Assembly: GCA_010093515.1 (NCBI GenBank)
Contig: MU001698.1
Location: forward strand, 186,001 to 250,000
Source of the DNA: Lineolata rhizophorae
Taxonomy: Eukaryota > Ascomycota > Dothideomycetes > Lineolatales > Lineolataceae
DNA: 64,000 nt
Direction of reading: 5' to 3'
A program made the translations under genes and the position numbers. The notes under the pieces are model-generated. The model searched no databases. It saw only the letters and a list, made by a program, of their open reading frames with translations, and was not told the DNA's origin. Within the stretch, counting starts at the first letter, position 1. Each line of letters begins with the position of its first letter. Below are positions 12,713 to 27,637 of this stretch, piece after piece.

Positions 12713-14373
12713 TTATACAATAAAATTAATATTGGACTGCTTCTTGGCCTGCACCTCCGCAATTGCGTCCACGTAATGCTCATGGTTAATCTTCTGCTGC
12801 CCGCTTCTCAATGCAATCATGCCCGCTTCCACGCAGACCGCCTTGAGCTGCGCGCCTCCAAACTCGTCCGTGCTGCGCGCCAGCTCCGCCCAGTTGACCC
12901 GATCATCCACCGTCATCTTCCGCGAGTGGATGCGCAGGATCTGCGCGCGCGCCTCCTCGTTCGGCAGCGGGAACTCGATCTTCCGGTCCAGGCGGCCCGA
13001 ACGCAGCAGCGCCGGGTCCAGCACATCGACACGGTTAGTCGCCGCGAGCACCTTGACGCGGTCGTCCGAGGCGAAGCCATCCAGCTGGTTGAGCAGCTCC
13101 AGCATCGTACGCTGCACCTCGCGGTCACCGGACTTCTCGCTGTCGAAGCGTTTCGTGCCGACGGCGTCGAGCTCGTCGATGAAGATGATCGACGGAGCTT
13201 TTTCCTTGGCTAGCGCGAAGCAGTCACGTACAAGTTTGGCGCCGTCACCGATGAACATTTGGACGAGCTGCGGACCGGCGAGCTTGAGGAAGGTGGCGTC
13301 GGTTTGGGCGGCACAGGCGCGGGCGAGGAGGGTTTTGCCGGTGCCAGGGGGGCCGTACATGAGGGCTCCTGTTCAAGAGAAATGTTGTTAGCTATTTGTT
13401 GATGTATACAGAAGGAACAAGAACAATGGTAGAAGGGTAAGAATAGCAAAAAATGTCCAACTTGAGAGCAACTAGAAACGTGAAAAAGCAATCATATTTA
13501 CCTTTTGGTGCTTTGATGCCGATTTTCTTGAACCGTTCGGCTTCCTTCATCGGCCAGACGACGGCCTCGACCAGCTCTTCAATCTGCTTATCTAGCCCAC
13601 CCACGTCCGTGTACTTCTCTGTCGGCTTCTCGTCTACCTCCATGGCTTTGACTCGACTATCGTACTCGGCTGGTAGCGTGTCCAGCACTAGGTAGGAGTC
13701 CTTGTTGACACCGATCAGGTCACCAGGCTTCAGCTTTTCGTGATCCACCAGCCCGATCAGCGGCAGGAAAATGGTTTGTCGGGTGGACGTCTTGATGACG
13801 GCTGACTTGCCGACTCGAGTGGCATCTAGATCGATGTTGGCGCCCTCTTCGGCGGCTTCTGCAGCGACATCGAGGTCGAGGATTTCTACCACATTTCCGA
13901 CGAGGTATGGGAGTTGTCTAGATGAATGTGTATTAGCAATGATGTAAACAGGATGCACCAGAGCAGGCAGAGTCCGTTCGATCCGCCGACAAAGATCAAG
14001 ATGGCTCTCCACCACCAGGAAACTAAAAGCCGCACACAACGTACCGGTTATTTTCAATCTTATCCATGTTATCCTTGATCTTCTCGTTCATAGTGGTCTT
14101 TTCGTGCGTAAGCCGTTGGTACTCGCTCTTCATGATGCGCATGTCGTTCTCGAGTAGCTTCTTGCGGGCTTGGATGTCGCGCGTGCTTGAAACGAGGATC
14201 TCCTCGTCCAGCACATCATCCTCCTCTTCCTTCTTCTGTTCATCCGCATCCTTCATCTCTGCATCAGCGCTGCCGCCGGGCTTCTTGCCGTCGTCGCCGC
14301 CATCACCGGAGCCGTCCTTGCGCTCGTCCTTGCCTTCTCGCTCAAGGTCGTCGAGGTCTTCTAGCGTCGACAT
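12713..14373 (-). CDS. RPT5: 26S proteasome regulatory subunit 6A, AAA ATPase RPT5
   Basis: Three exons: 14373-14045, 13917-13502, 13368-12713; 466 aa; introns of 127 and 133 nt. The acidic N-terminus is followed by a coiled coil (about residues 60-110), an OB domain, and the AAA module with Walker A GPPGTGKT (about 254-261), Walker B IIFIDE, and an arginine-finger region near [31 protein letters not shown] and [16 protein letters not shown] identify RPT5 among the six RPT subunits. It unfolds ubiquitinated substrates in the proteasome base. Oddity: the protein ends NINFIV, whereas this subunit normally ends in a hydrophobic-Tyr-X (HbYX) motif that docks into the 20S ring; the tyrosine is absent here. 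It is divergent from SNF8. Confidence 0.97.
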
Positions 14374-15261
14374 GGTGGCCGGAGAAGTGTGATTTAGTCA
14401 GAGAAGTTTAGGAAAGATGTGTGGCGGTCGGAGATGTCTTTGAAAGGGGCGGAGAGTTGGTGGAAGAGTGTATGCGAATGATAGCGGTGGTGGTGGCGGC
14501 TCGGAGCTATCTCGATGGATGTAAGTGCTAGGTAGCAGCTGCTTACGAGGTTGAGCTCCTTAGCGCGGCAACACATGCCAAGGCTGAGGTTGACAAGGGT
14601 CTAGATTACATACTACCTACTAGCACCGCATCTAGGAAACAAATGCCGCCATGCTGGAATAGATTCCAGAGTCTCTTAGAGTTTGAATGCCTTTATTTCG
14701 AAGATCCTGCGTTTAGTGAATACGTCTTCTCCTTCGGGACGCATGCCGTCAAACTCCACCACCGGACTATATATTTTACCGCTCCATCTGATGTCCCACA
14801 CACTTGAAGATCCATAGCTCTTTTGAATTTTAAGTTTTCAACGCAACGTGGACTCAGACCACTTAACTCTAAGTATTGACGAGCCTGTTCTGCTATTAAA
14901 CTGCCAGCTCGTAGCGCTTGCCCAGGGGCTAGTGGTAGCGTCAAACTTCATCATCAGAGAGGTCCTTGGATTTTGAGAGCCAGCTAAAGTGAACACTACC
15001 ATTATATTTCATTCTCTTAAAAGAACCTTTTACAGGGCGGAATTTACGAAACAGGCCTTGGTTGTGGAGCAAGTCGATATTATCATATTTTAGTGAGCGT
15101 CATTAGCGATGATCAGGAACCTCACATGCCGGTTCTGTCCGCCGAGCCGCTTGCGCGCATCCCCATCACCCCGCCATCCTGTTCTCCCAGCAGCGTCCAA
15201 CGCCGCCACAGCCTCCCCTGATGACAGGACCTGACTATCAACTCTCCACCCGTTACCAACC
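14374..15261. other. Divergent promoter region RPT5/SNF8
   Basis: 888 bp between two start codons on opposite strands. It should contain both promoters. I saw no match to the yeast proteasome-associated control element and no supportable small gene. Confidence 0.55.
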
Positions 15262-16123
15262 ATGGCCTCGAACCGCCGCGGCGTCGGCCTGTCGGCCTTC
15301 AGCCGCAACACGCTCGCGCAATCACAGTACGCCTCACACGGGAACCAGCTGAGAACTGCGCACGCACAGTCCCTCCGCACCCAGCTCGCCGTGTTCCAGT
15401 CTCTCCTGCACAACTTCTCCGTCACGCACGCGAAGGCGATCCGGTCGGATCCCGTGTTCCGCGCCGAGTTCGCCCGTATGTGCAATGCGATCGGCGTGGA
15501 TCCGCTGCTGGCGAGCAGCCATGGGAGGAAGGATGAGGAAGGCGGTGGCAGCTTCTGGAGCCAGATGTTGGGGAGCAGCGTGAACGATTTTTACTTTGAG
15601 TTGGCGGTGAGGGTGGTGGAGGTATGCCGGGTGACGAGGGCCGAGAATGGGGGCATGATCGCTGTCAAGGAGGTGGTGAGGAGAGTGCAGAAAGGACGGG
15701 GAGTGGGCGGTGGCATGGAGGTCTCAGAGTACGTTACCCTGTCTCCTTCTCTTGAAATCAATGTTAAAATTACTACTAACATCTATTCTTCCTGTCAGAG
15801 ATGATGTCCTCCGTGCCGTTTCGTCCCTTAAGCCCCTCGGCTCCGGCTTCGCCATCACAAAGCTCGGCGCCAAGTCCATGATTCGCTCTGTTCCCAAGGA
15901 GCTTAACCCGGACCAGGCCACCGTTCTCGAGGCTATACAAGTGCTCGGCTATGTGTCCGTGTCGATGCTCCAGCTCAACCTCCGCTGGGATCGTGCTCGC
16001 GCCGTTGCCGTCATCGACGACCTCATGGCCGATTCCCTTGTTTGGGTCGATGCCCAAGCGACCCCAGAGAAAGAGTATTGGAGCCCAACCTTCATTCAGG
16101 ATAACTCTGGGGCTAGTGGGTGA
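15262..16123 (+). CDS. SNF8: ESCRT-II complex subunit VPS22/SNF8
   Basis: Two exons, 15262-15728 and 15799-16123, split by a 70-nt GT-AG intron; 263 aa, the usual length of this subunit. The N-terminus MASNRRGVGLSAFSR and the helical stretch QLRTQ..FQSLLHNFSVTHAKAIRSDPVFR are characteristic. Next come FWSQMLG, FYFELAVRVVEVC and tandem winged-helix domains (GGMIAVKEVVRRVQ; LGSGFAI..IRSVPKELN; WDRARAVAVIDDLM). In the family it pairs with VPS36 and VPS25 to sort ubiquitinated cargo into multivesicular endosomes. The start has a good context (accATGGCC). Confidence 0.95.
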
Positions 16124-17130
16124 GGGAAAGGGCCTCGTCGTAGGAAAGGCATAATCGGCGGAACGTATTGAGGTCACGCTCGGGATACTACTCCTATTCC
16201 GTGCTTTTGTCCCATGAACACCTCTTCATGGCTCAAGTGTGCAGGCCTCTGGAGGATGGTCTGGCTATCCCGAGGGAGGGTCGTCCGGTTCTGAAAAATA
16301 AAACCACTCGCCTTTCAACCGTCGTAGTTTCCCATACCCAGCATGGCGATGACGAGCAACCAGAGAGACTCCAGTCTATTTAAGGGACCAGCTCGGAGTG
16401 ACTGGAAACCCGGGATTTCTGGACGACAAGTCAGACCCTTCTCGCTAGCTAGCTACCGAACTGTCGCTCATTGCCAGCTAGCATTCCCTCTGACTCGAGT
16501 GCTGGCAATCCTCGAATGAGAGCACTGCTGTCCACCTGCTGCGACGGAGATCTCCTCGGAGCGGAAAGGTCGATACTACATTCAGCTAGCCAGTGGGCCA
16601 AAGCGTCGCTACATCGCCAAAACCGGGCAATCGTGGCGCTATCGTCGAACGTCTACAGTGCACTGGTCAGCCGAGCTTTTTGCGATTTTGTAAATGGTCA
16701 GCCGACCTTTCTCCGATCGTGGTCCAACTTAGCTAGAGGTAATGACAACCTGCGGTAGCACGTGGAAAGGAGACTAGGTCATAAATACCACCCCTCCGCA
16801 TAAGAAGGGGCGGTTCCACTCAATTTGATCTGTTCTACTGGCAAAGAGGACAAACCGACAATATAAAAGCCCATACAACTCCGCATGAATGACCCTCACC
16901 CTCACCGTCATGCTCTCAAGCCATGAAACTGCATCGAGGTACCTAGACCGTACCTGTCATGACCTCCATTCACCCTACCACCCACTTGCATGTAGTCTAG
17001 CCAACCTGTAACTGTACGGTCTGATAGACAACACTACTATGTGTTAGAACCGCAAAAGCCGAAAGCTACATGCACATCGTAAAACACCTCCGCCGACCAG
17101 CATCCCACCCCCTTTTCCACCAACCACTTT
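16124..17130. other. Convergent intergenic region SNF8/eIF3c
   Basis: About 1 kb at the 3' ends of two convergent genes. No gene or RNA supported. Confidence 0.6.
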
Positions 17131-19943
17131 TCAAGCTTGAATTGCCCTTCCCAATGCTCCACCTGTGAACCCCTGGCCTCTCCTCGGTCCACCCGGCCCA
17201 CCACCACCACCCCTGCCACCCTGCCTACCGCCCCTTTGCCCCCCTCTGCCCCCGCGCCCGCCCTGCGGCCCGCCCCTCTCGAACGCGTTCGCCGTGCCCT
17301 GCGTACGCTGCTCCAGCGTCTTCTCGTTGCTCTCGATGAGGTTCGACGCCTTGTCCGACAGCGTGAGCGCCAGGCTCTGGAGGCGTGAGAGTTCGACCCC
17401 TTTGCGGAAGATGATGGCGGCGTTGACCTGGTCGAGCGCGGCGGCGAGCTCCTCGTGCGATATCATGCGCGACACGATGGAGGCGACCTTGCGGTCCGGC
17501 AGGTCGAACATTTGCGAGAGCGTCGCCACGGACAGCGTGTCGTAGAAGGGCGCGTACGTGAAAAGGTAGGTGCGCAGGCCTTCTTCCTGGATCTGCTCCG
17601 CCAGCATCTCCTTGATCTTGCCCGACTGCGCCATCAGATCCCATATCTTGATCTGGTTGATGAAGTCAGATGCACGCTTCCATTCGCCAGCCGCAAGCGC
17701 CTTTGATGCCTGCATCACATGGTCGCGCGTATTTTCGGGCGGGCCGGTGAAGATCTGTCGCTCGTGGTACTCGAGCAACCGCCGGTACGTTTTCGAGATG
17801 ACGCGCTTCCTGATGTCCGGGGAGGAGCCGATCTGCGCCAGTAGTGGGATTTCCAGCAACATGCTGCACGTCAGATACACGCACTCGAGCAACTCGAGGT
17901 TGATATGCATATGGAAGGGCAGCTGCCGCTGTCGCTCGAGGCGCTCCTGCTCAGGCGAGATCTGCGAGTAGCGCTGCATTTGCAGGCCCTGGGCCAACAA
18001 CTCCTTCTGACGGTTGCTGCCACAAATGTCCTGCAGCGAGTTCTGTGCCTCGTAGATGAGTCCCTGCCGGAAGGCGCACAAGCCAACCTGCACCAGCGTG
18101 CGGTTGAAGAGAATCTGTGTGTTAACATCGAAGTTGGAGATGGTATCTTGCAAGTGCGACATGAGCATCATGTCGCGGGCCTTGTAGTAGTGGTCATGCA
18201 GTGCAAGGAAGTACACCTGGCAAAGCATGGCCCGAGCACGGATGATACCCTCGCTGTTCTCGAAAAGATAGGTGCAGAGCGTCTGGATGAGGGTCGCCGA
18301 GTCCTTTGGCTTGCTGCGGGGGGTGGTTTGGGAGTCGAGATTGGGCGGAATTGCCTTCCAGGTGTTCTCTTCCAAGATGTTAACAACTTGGGACGGCTGC
18401 ACTTGCCGTAAGCCTTTATACATGAAACTATTTGCTGCTGCGGGGCTCATACCTTGAAGTAAACGTGTTCAAGCCGGCGCATAACCACACGATTAATGTT
18501 TTCCTCAGGCTGGCATGGATGCTCTATCTTCATCTCCTTGTCCTTGGCAGCCTGCGGGCGAAGGCTCTCCATATACAGCAGTGTACGCACAATCGCAGTG
18601 TACAAGGCGCCCTCATCCGACAGCCTGTCGACATACTCAGCAGTGTGCGGGTCAATGTGCTGCAACGACCGTGTGAGCTCGTCGTCCAGCCTCTCGACAA
18701 ACGAGACCACGCTACCAGGAATCCTGGTTATATTGGCTTCGCTCAATGGAGGTGGCTTTTCATCGTCGTCCCATTCCTCAGCGCCCTCCTGGACGATCAT
18801 CACGGCCCGATTGTCCTCAAGGAGCTTGAGGAGCTTGTTGAGTTCGCCCTCCGCCCTGATGGTACGTTAGTCGGTGCGTCCATAAAGCGTCGCAGAAAAG
18901 CTTACAGTTTCCACTGTTCAGGAGACATGTGGCTGCTTGTGCTGCCGGACGATAGATCAAACCGGGTCGCAATTAGCGTCAGCAGCACACGCACTCGCTG
19001 GTAGTCCGTCGCAGACACATCGAGAAGCTTCTCCATGACGCGGATCTGTTCCAGACGGTCCGTGTTCTTCCTGCCGCGCGCTTCGATGATTGTGCGTAGG
19101 TGCTTGAGGATGCTCTCGGGCGTATACTGCATAACCTTGCCACCGGCGCCCACGACGGTGAAGCCCTCCTCATCTCCCGTGGCGACCTGCTCGCTCAGGT
19201 TGAGGATGGGCTGCTTCTTGGCCTTCTTGGCCGCGGGGACGATCTCTTCGGCGACCTCCTCCTCGAGGAAGCCATCCTTGTCGGCGCGGTAGGCTTCGAT
19301 GTCGGCAGTGTAGTCCTTGTTGTTCTTGCGAAGGCGCTGGCGCACGGCATTGAGGCCGCGCTGCTGTGCCGCGTTCATCTTCTTAGGCGTCACCTTTTGC
19401 TTCTCGATGGTGTCGGTCGTGAAGGTCTCGAGGTCGGCGATGGCCTTGATGTAAATCTTTGGGGTCTTGCCATTGTTCTGCTTGATGAGGGTGGGGATTT
19501 GGCGGTTGAGTTTGTCGAATTCTGCAAGTAGAGGGATTAGCAATGCCATCTTTCGAATGCCTCACACATGTTGCTAGCCATTACTGAACGGTAGGCTTAC
19601 CAGAAGCAATGACCGACCAATCGTTTATCTTCTCCGCATTCTCCATCAACCTAATCGTCCCCTCAAGCTCTTCATACCTCTTATCCTTCTGACTCTTGAC
19701 GATCGTGACTCGATCCTCGTCCTCGCTTTCCGACTCATCCGACACCTCTTTCAAAAAGCGGTTGACGCCGCGCGCCCCCGTCTCCTCATCGCTCGACTCC
19801 TCCCCGGACTCCTCCTCCTCCTCCTCGGACTCTGCCTCTGAAGACGACTCCTCCGACTTCTCTTCTTCCTCCTCCCCGCTGTAGAGCTCCTCCGCGTCCG
19901 ACGACGTGTCGGAGCTGTCGCTGCCTGTGAAGAAGCGAGACAT
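17131..19943 (-). CDS. NIP1: Translation initiation factor eIF3 subunit c (NIP1)
   Basis: Four exons: 19943-19601, 19521-18906, 18855-18453, 18396-17131; 875 aa; introns of 79, 50 and 56 nt. It opens [19 protein letters not shown] with a long Glu/Ser acidic stretch, the usual binding region for eIF1 and eIF5. The conserved core follows: [56 protein letters not shown] and [18 protein letters not shown]. The PCI domain covers roughly residues 600-800 ([28 protein letters not shown]). The C-terminus is an RGG/GGR-rich tail. It is a cytoplasmic scaffold of the eIF3 complex on the 43S pre-initiation complex. Confidence 0.97.
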
Positions 19944-21662
19944 GGTGGCGGGCGATTAGGACTTCGGCGTTTGTTCGCTGCTTTCTTGTCGGTTTGCGGG
20001 CTTAGAATTCGAACACTGTGCGCCCTGATAAGGTTTAATATCTCTAGAAGTGTCGAAGTAGCGTTTTTTGTGTGAAGAACCAAGCACGAAGTTCCTTGCT
20101 GCACGTGGCAAGTCAAGCGACGAAGCCGGTGGAAAGGAACTAATTTGATCCGTGAGTCGCAAAAAGCCGGTGGAGGGGCGAAGAATGTGAGCCCTGGCAG
20201 TGGAGCGAGACGCATGCTCGGTAAAACTTCCCTTCCTAGACTAGCGCATTAAGATGACTGTGCGCGAGTGCGGCTCTGTTAGGGACTAGCATCACGTGCA
20301 GCTACTGCAAGGCCCGTCTGAAAGCGGAAAGACGACTCTTCCAATACTCTATCTACAATAACAGGCATGTCGTGTTTGATTTTGATGCAGTCCTCTGTGT
20401 TTGACGGCGTATTTATACAGATACCGCCGAGTTTGACTAAAAAGAATATGAAATAACATGTAAGAATGTAAGGAAGTTAACCATAGGCACCTTCAAACCT
20501 CCCACCTGAGGGGAGAATAGAGCCACTTGTCACTCCTCTTCGCCGATCCATCTATAGTTCTTCTGTAGGTAGTAATCTAATGCATGTGACTGAATACGCG
20601 CATTCGAATTTGATTGATTGATCCTAGCAGGTAGAGCAGCAATCCTCCCAGGCCCGAAACCTACCCCATTTATCCCGAACTCAACAATCTTCAAAGCACT
20701 CATCTGTCCTTTGATAAAGCTATGTCCCGGAGCTTAACGTCTTTCCCTACTACAGCCTTCCTACTCGAAACTATCAGTCAGCTTAGCCCGTAGCCCCTTC
20801 GCACAACAGCCTAAGACAAAAGAAAACCCATCTCAGTAGAAAGACAACGGAATCGCCAGCCCCTCCCGACCAGTTCCCAGCTCCGTCCCGTCCATCCCGC
20901 ACAATCCGTCGTATGTCATAAACCAGTCATTTATCTCAGACCAGGCTCCATCTGCCATTGTCAAAGAAATCCGGGAACCGCTTCGGCTCGAACCTGCCCG
21001 CCCATACGTAACATACTCGATACTTCCCAACCATACGGTCGGCGTCGGCGTCGTATTGGCCAACCTAAGCACATCCTTGCTCCCACGAAGTCAAACTCAA
21101 ACTCTCACGGTGGAGCTTATCGGCGTTGCAGGTGGAGGACAGAAAAAGTCGGCGGGAAATGGCACCGCTTCGATAACGGCCAAGCGCTCCACGCATGGGC
21201 TAACAGAAATACTGTTTCGACCAGCTACTTTGGCCCGACCTAGCCCGCACACGCTCGGAACCCCGATTCGATCCGATCCGATCTCTTCCTCCGCTTCCCG
21301 TTGTCTCGCTTCTTTCTTTTCTCTTCCCTTTTCTCCCTTCGCATGCGGCAAATTCGGTATTTTGATCGACAAAGAAAAGGAAAGGAAGAAAGAAACAGAC
21401 AAGGCGTCGCTCGAGGAGGGAGGATGAATAATCGGGAGGGTGGTGCGGGGTGATAATGAAGCGGGAGAGAAAAAGAGCAGAAAAAGAATAGCTGTTTGTG
21501 CATCTCCCCGATGTGCGCCGACTTGATGATCGTAAATGTACAAATCCTCCACCGAGTCATCATCGCCATTTTTTGTGTGAAGTTTTAGTCAAGGTCAAGG
21601 TCGCGTCCATGAGACCCCATCTACCTGGAGCCTTCGACACACATGAACCTACCTCAAGCTTG
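19944..21662. other. Intergenic: eIF3c promoter and YAK1 3' region
   Basis: About 1.7 kb. The right half (21250-21600) is purine/pyrimidine-skewed and probably YAK1 3' UTR. An open frame at 20833-21072 on the minus strand looks protein-like but has an in-frame stop just upstream and no recognised motif, so it is not called. Confidence 0.5.
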
Positions 21663-24905
<3,243 letters not shown>

Positions 24906-27637
24906 GCTACGCCGGGGCGGTGGGAGGGAACGCGGACAGCAAAGGTGAGGGGTGCGGTGGAGGAAGCAGGTACGTAATGCGGCGCGGGAGCGAGATTTGT
25001 GGGGGAGGACGCGAGAGGGAAAGAGAGAGATGTATGGCGGAGCTCAGCTGACTTAGGCGGCGTCGGTAGTCGCGGCGGCGGCGGCGGCGGCTATGGTCGT
25101 CGTCGTCGCCGTGGTGCTTCGCATACCGGTTTCTAGACGCCCGCGCGAAAGAGAGAGCGAAGAGCGAAGATCCCAGCAGGAACGCGACCGGGTCGACGTC
25201 AAAGGGCAAAGAAAGCCCCGCGAGCGGCGGCCCGGGGCGTCACGGCAGAGGCTGCTCGGGCCGGCGACACGTGGAGAGCGCGGACGCGCCGCTGACAGGC
25301 GGACTGGTCGCTGGCGGCGGAGGCGATAAAGGCGTGATAGGCCCCAGAAGGGCTCGACGTGATGGCGAGGAGGGGTCAAGACATGGGCGGTGCCGGGCGA
25401 CGAAAGCAGGACGCAGGCGGGAGCCGCAGGGCGCGCTGGGCAGCAAGGATGCGCAGACAGCGGCCAAGGGCGTGCCGGGCGGACACCGGGAGGGAAGGGT
25501 GGAGCGGCGGAGCGGCGCAGAGGACGACGCGTGCGGAGGAAGACAGAGCGAGGTGAGAGGCGCAAGGGAGCGATGGAAGTCAGAAAACGGGCTGGCTCGG
25601 CCCGCCAAGGTTCAGTGATGCTCGGGCTGGCCGGCGTGCGTGGTTGCGCAACCTGCCGCTGCTGCTCGGACGGCCCTCAACCTTGACTGCTCACCACCAG
25701 CGCACATACATGCGTAGCCACTACTGCATCCACACACCGACCCGGTGAAAGGAAAAGAAAAGGCCGCGCAATGTTTGCTACTGCTCTCAGTTCCCCCTTA
25801 ACCGCCGGACCCCGCGCGGCCAACTGCATGAGAGCACGCGCTTGTGTGCGGGCTGCTTGACGGCCTCTCCCGCCATCTCTCTCCGCCTTTCCCTGCCAGC
25901 GGGCCATGGTGAGCAGCGAAGCGGCGGCGACTGCGGCGGCGCGTGCGAGCTGGCGGCCCAATGCGCCCGCCTCGCTGCCCTGCGCTGCGCCTCTCGGTCA
26001 TCGAAAAGCACGGCAAGGCTGCGTGGCACAGCCCAACCGGAACAATTGGCCTCTGTAGCCACCAGCACGGGCGCAACAGCTCGCCGGCCTCCTCGGGAGC
26101 GCCTACATACGGGCAGTTTCTCGTTCTCATAAACCGCCGTTGCCGCAACCCGACGCACATGCCGTGCCCGCTGAAACTCGCTCTCGCGGCCAGTTCTAAC
26201 CCTGGCGCGCACGGCATACTCATGCCAAGCAGAGTTGGCTGACACTCGGACGCCGTCGTCATCAGCTTCTCATCCGTCCAGGTACGGTCCGCAACGAGAC
26301 GCCCCAAAGACGGCGGTGTTCTAAACGAGCTTCTTTCACGCCCCCGGCCTCGTCCCGAAAGCCCAGAAATGCCTTTCGATGCCTCTTTCGGGCGCCGCTG
26401 CATGCCGCGTGCGCCGCCTATCTGGCGATTGGCCCGACAAAAGACTCAATGGAATCTAGGACCGCGCTCCTTCTAGCTTTTGCCGCATCCAGGGGCCGGT
26501 CAGTCGACGTCGCGCGCATCGCCGGTCTGCGTCACATGATTGCCGGCTTGCTTCTGATTGCTTAGTGAATTTCCGCCCGCAGAAATTGTAGACGAGACGA
26601 AACAATAACTTCGCCTCAAATGGCACTTTCTAACTTACTGCGCGCGCTTGGATGGATGACCTTTGACCCTGTATGCCGGTCGCATACGTAGTATGCTTGC
26701 AAGCTCACAAAGCAGCTCACTGTCCCTCTTCCCTGTGGCTTTTCCAGGGCTTCCTAACTCTTCAAAGTCAAGGCTTTAGGCTAGACAAATTCATGGAGCC
26801 AGCCTTCCCACTCGCCGCCCACCAGTAACGGCAACCCGACACCGCACAGAACCTGTTGCTGAGCTCACTTCCCGGCGTGAAAGAGTGAAAGGGCCAGGTC
26901 TGAATGGCCGCTTGCAAGCGTAATTTACGCCTCTTCTTAGAGCAGCTCCCAGTTGTTTCCCGAACTAGCACGAATTTCCAAGTAGCACACAAAAAAGATC
27001 TCGAGCCGACTCTGCTACGCAAATCTAATAATACCCATTATCCCGAGGGTACGGGAAAGTGCAGTTACATTAAGAACTGCTTCATCGCATTTTGCAGCTA
27101 CTGAGGCTAATTTCGCTGAGAGGACTGAGTGTCGACTCACCATCGGAATCATATTGACAGGCACACATCCTTCTACAGCTTATTGCACTTTTTGCTCAGA
27201 TGAAGTTTTCAAAGCTACTTTTGTGCTAGAACTACTTTTCTTTGTCCTCTCGCTAATCACTAGCCATTTTCCGCGAGTGGAATTTATCTGCGGGGATCAT
27301 TTGCTACAGCACTATCCGGTCAGAGGGTGCTCCCTCCGATCGTCGGCCTTGCGAGTGGGAGTCAGCTACAAATGGCGACCTAGGCGGTGGAGTCGTCCCG
27401 GCCGAGTGCCTTGGAAGCTTGGACGCGATAAGTAGCCCGAAGGAAGCTCAAACTTAACAGGCCACAGCGCTAGAAATGTGGGCCCACTGGTAGTCGGTCA
27501 TCCGGCACCGAGCTCGGCCGATGTACGGAGTGCATGTCTTATCAGATCGACCTTCCCGCTGCAGCCTTCCAGTCCGCGCCCTTTCACAAAACATCCGCTC
27601 CACACCTACTAAAGTACTAGGAAAGTGTGGATTCAGC
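24906..27637. other. Divergent promoter region YAK1/ferric reductase
   Basis: 2.7 kb. Positions 24906-26400 are very GC-rich and open in several frames on both strands, which reflects composition; it is likely the YAK1 leader and promoter. Positions 26500-27637 are closer to average composition and hold the ferric reductase promoter, with the GATA site listed separately and another GATAAG at 27427-27432. Confidence 0.5.
27539..27547 (-). promoter_or_regulatory. Iron-responsive GATA site (SreA/Fep1/Urbs1-type) before ferric reductase
   Basis: On the minus strand the nine bases read ATCTGATAA, an exact match to the ATCWGATAA consensus of fungal iron-repressor GATA factors. It lies 91 bp before the ATG chosen for the ferric-reductase-like gene. 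Function is inferred from sequence and context. Confidence 0.6.

Noticed and set aside
15799-16123. Separate gene for the second SNF8 exon
   Set aside because: A 70-nt intron with matching phase joins it to the first exon, and the joined protein has the normal SNF8 length.
20833-21072. Small 79-codon minus-strand frame with protein-like sequence
   Set aside because: In-frame stop a few codons upstream, no recognisable domain, lies in the presumed YAK1 3' region.
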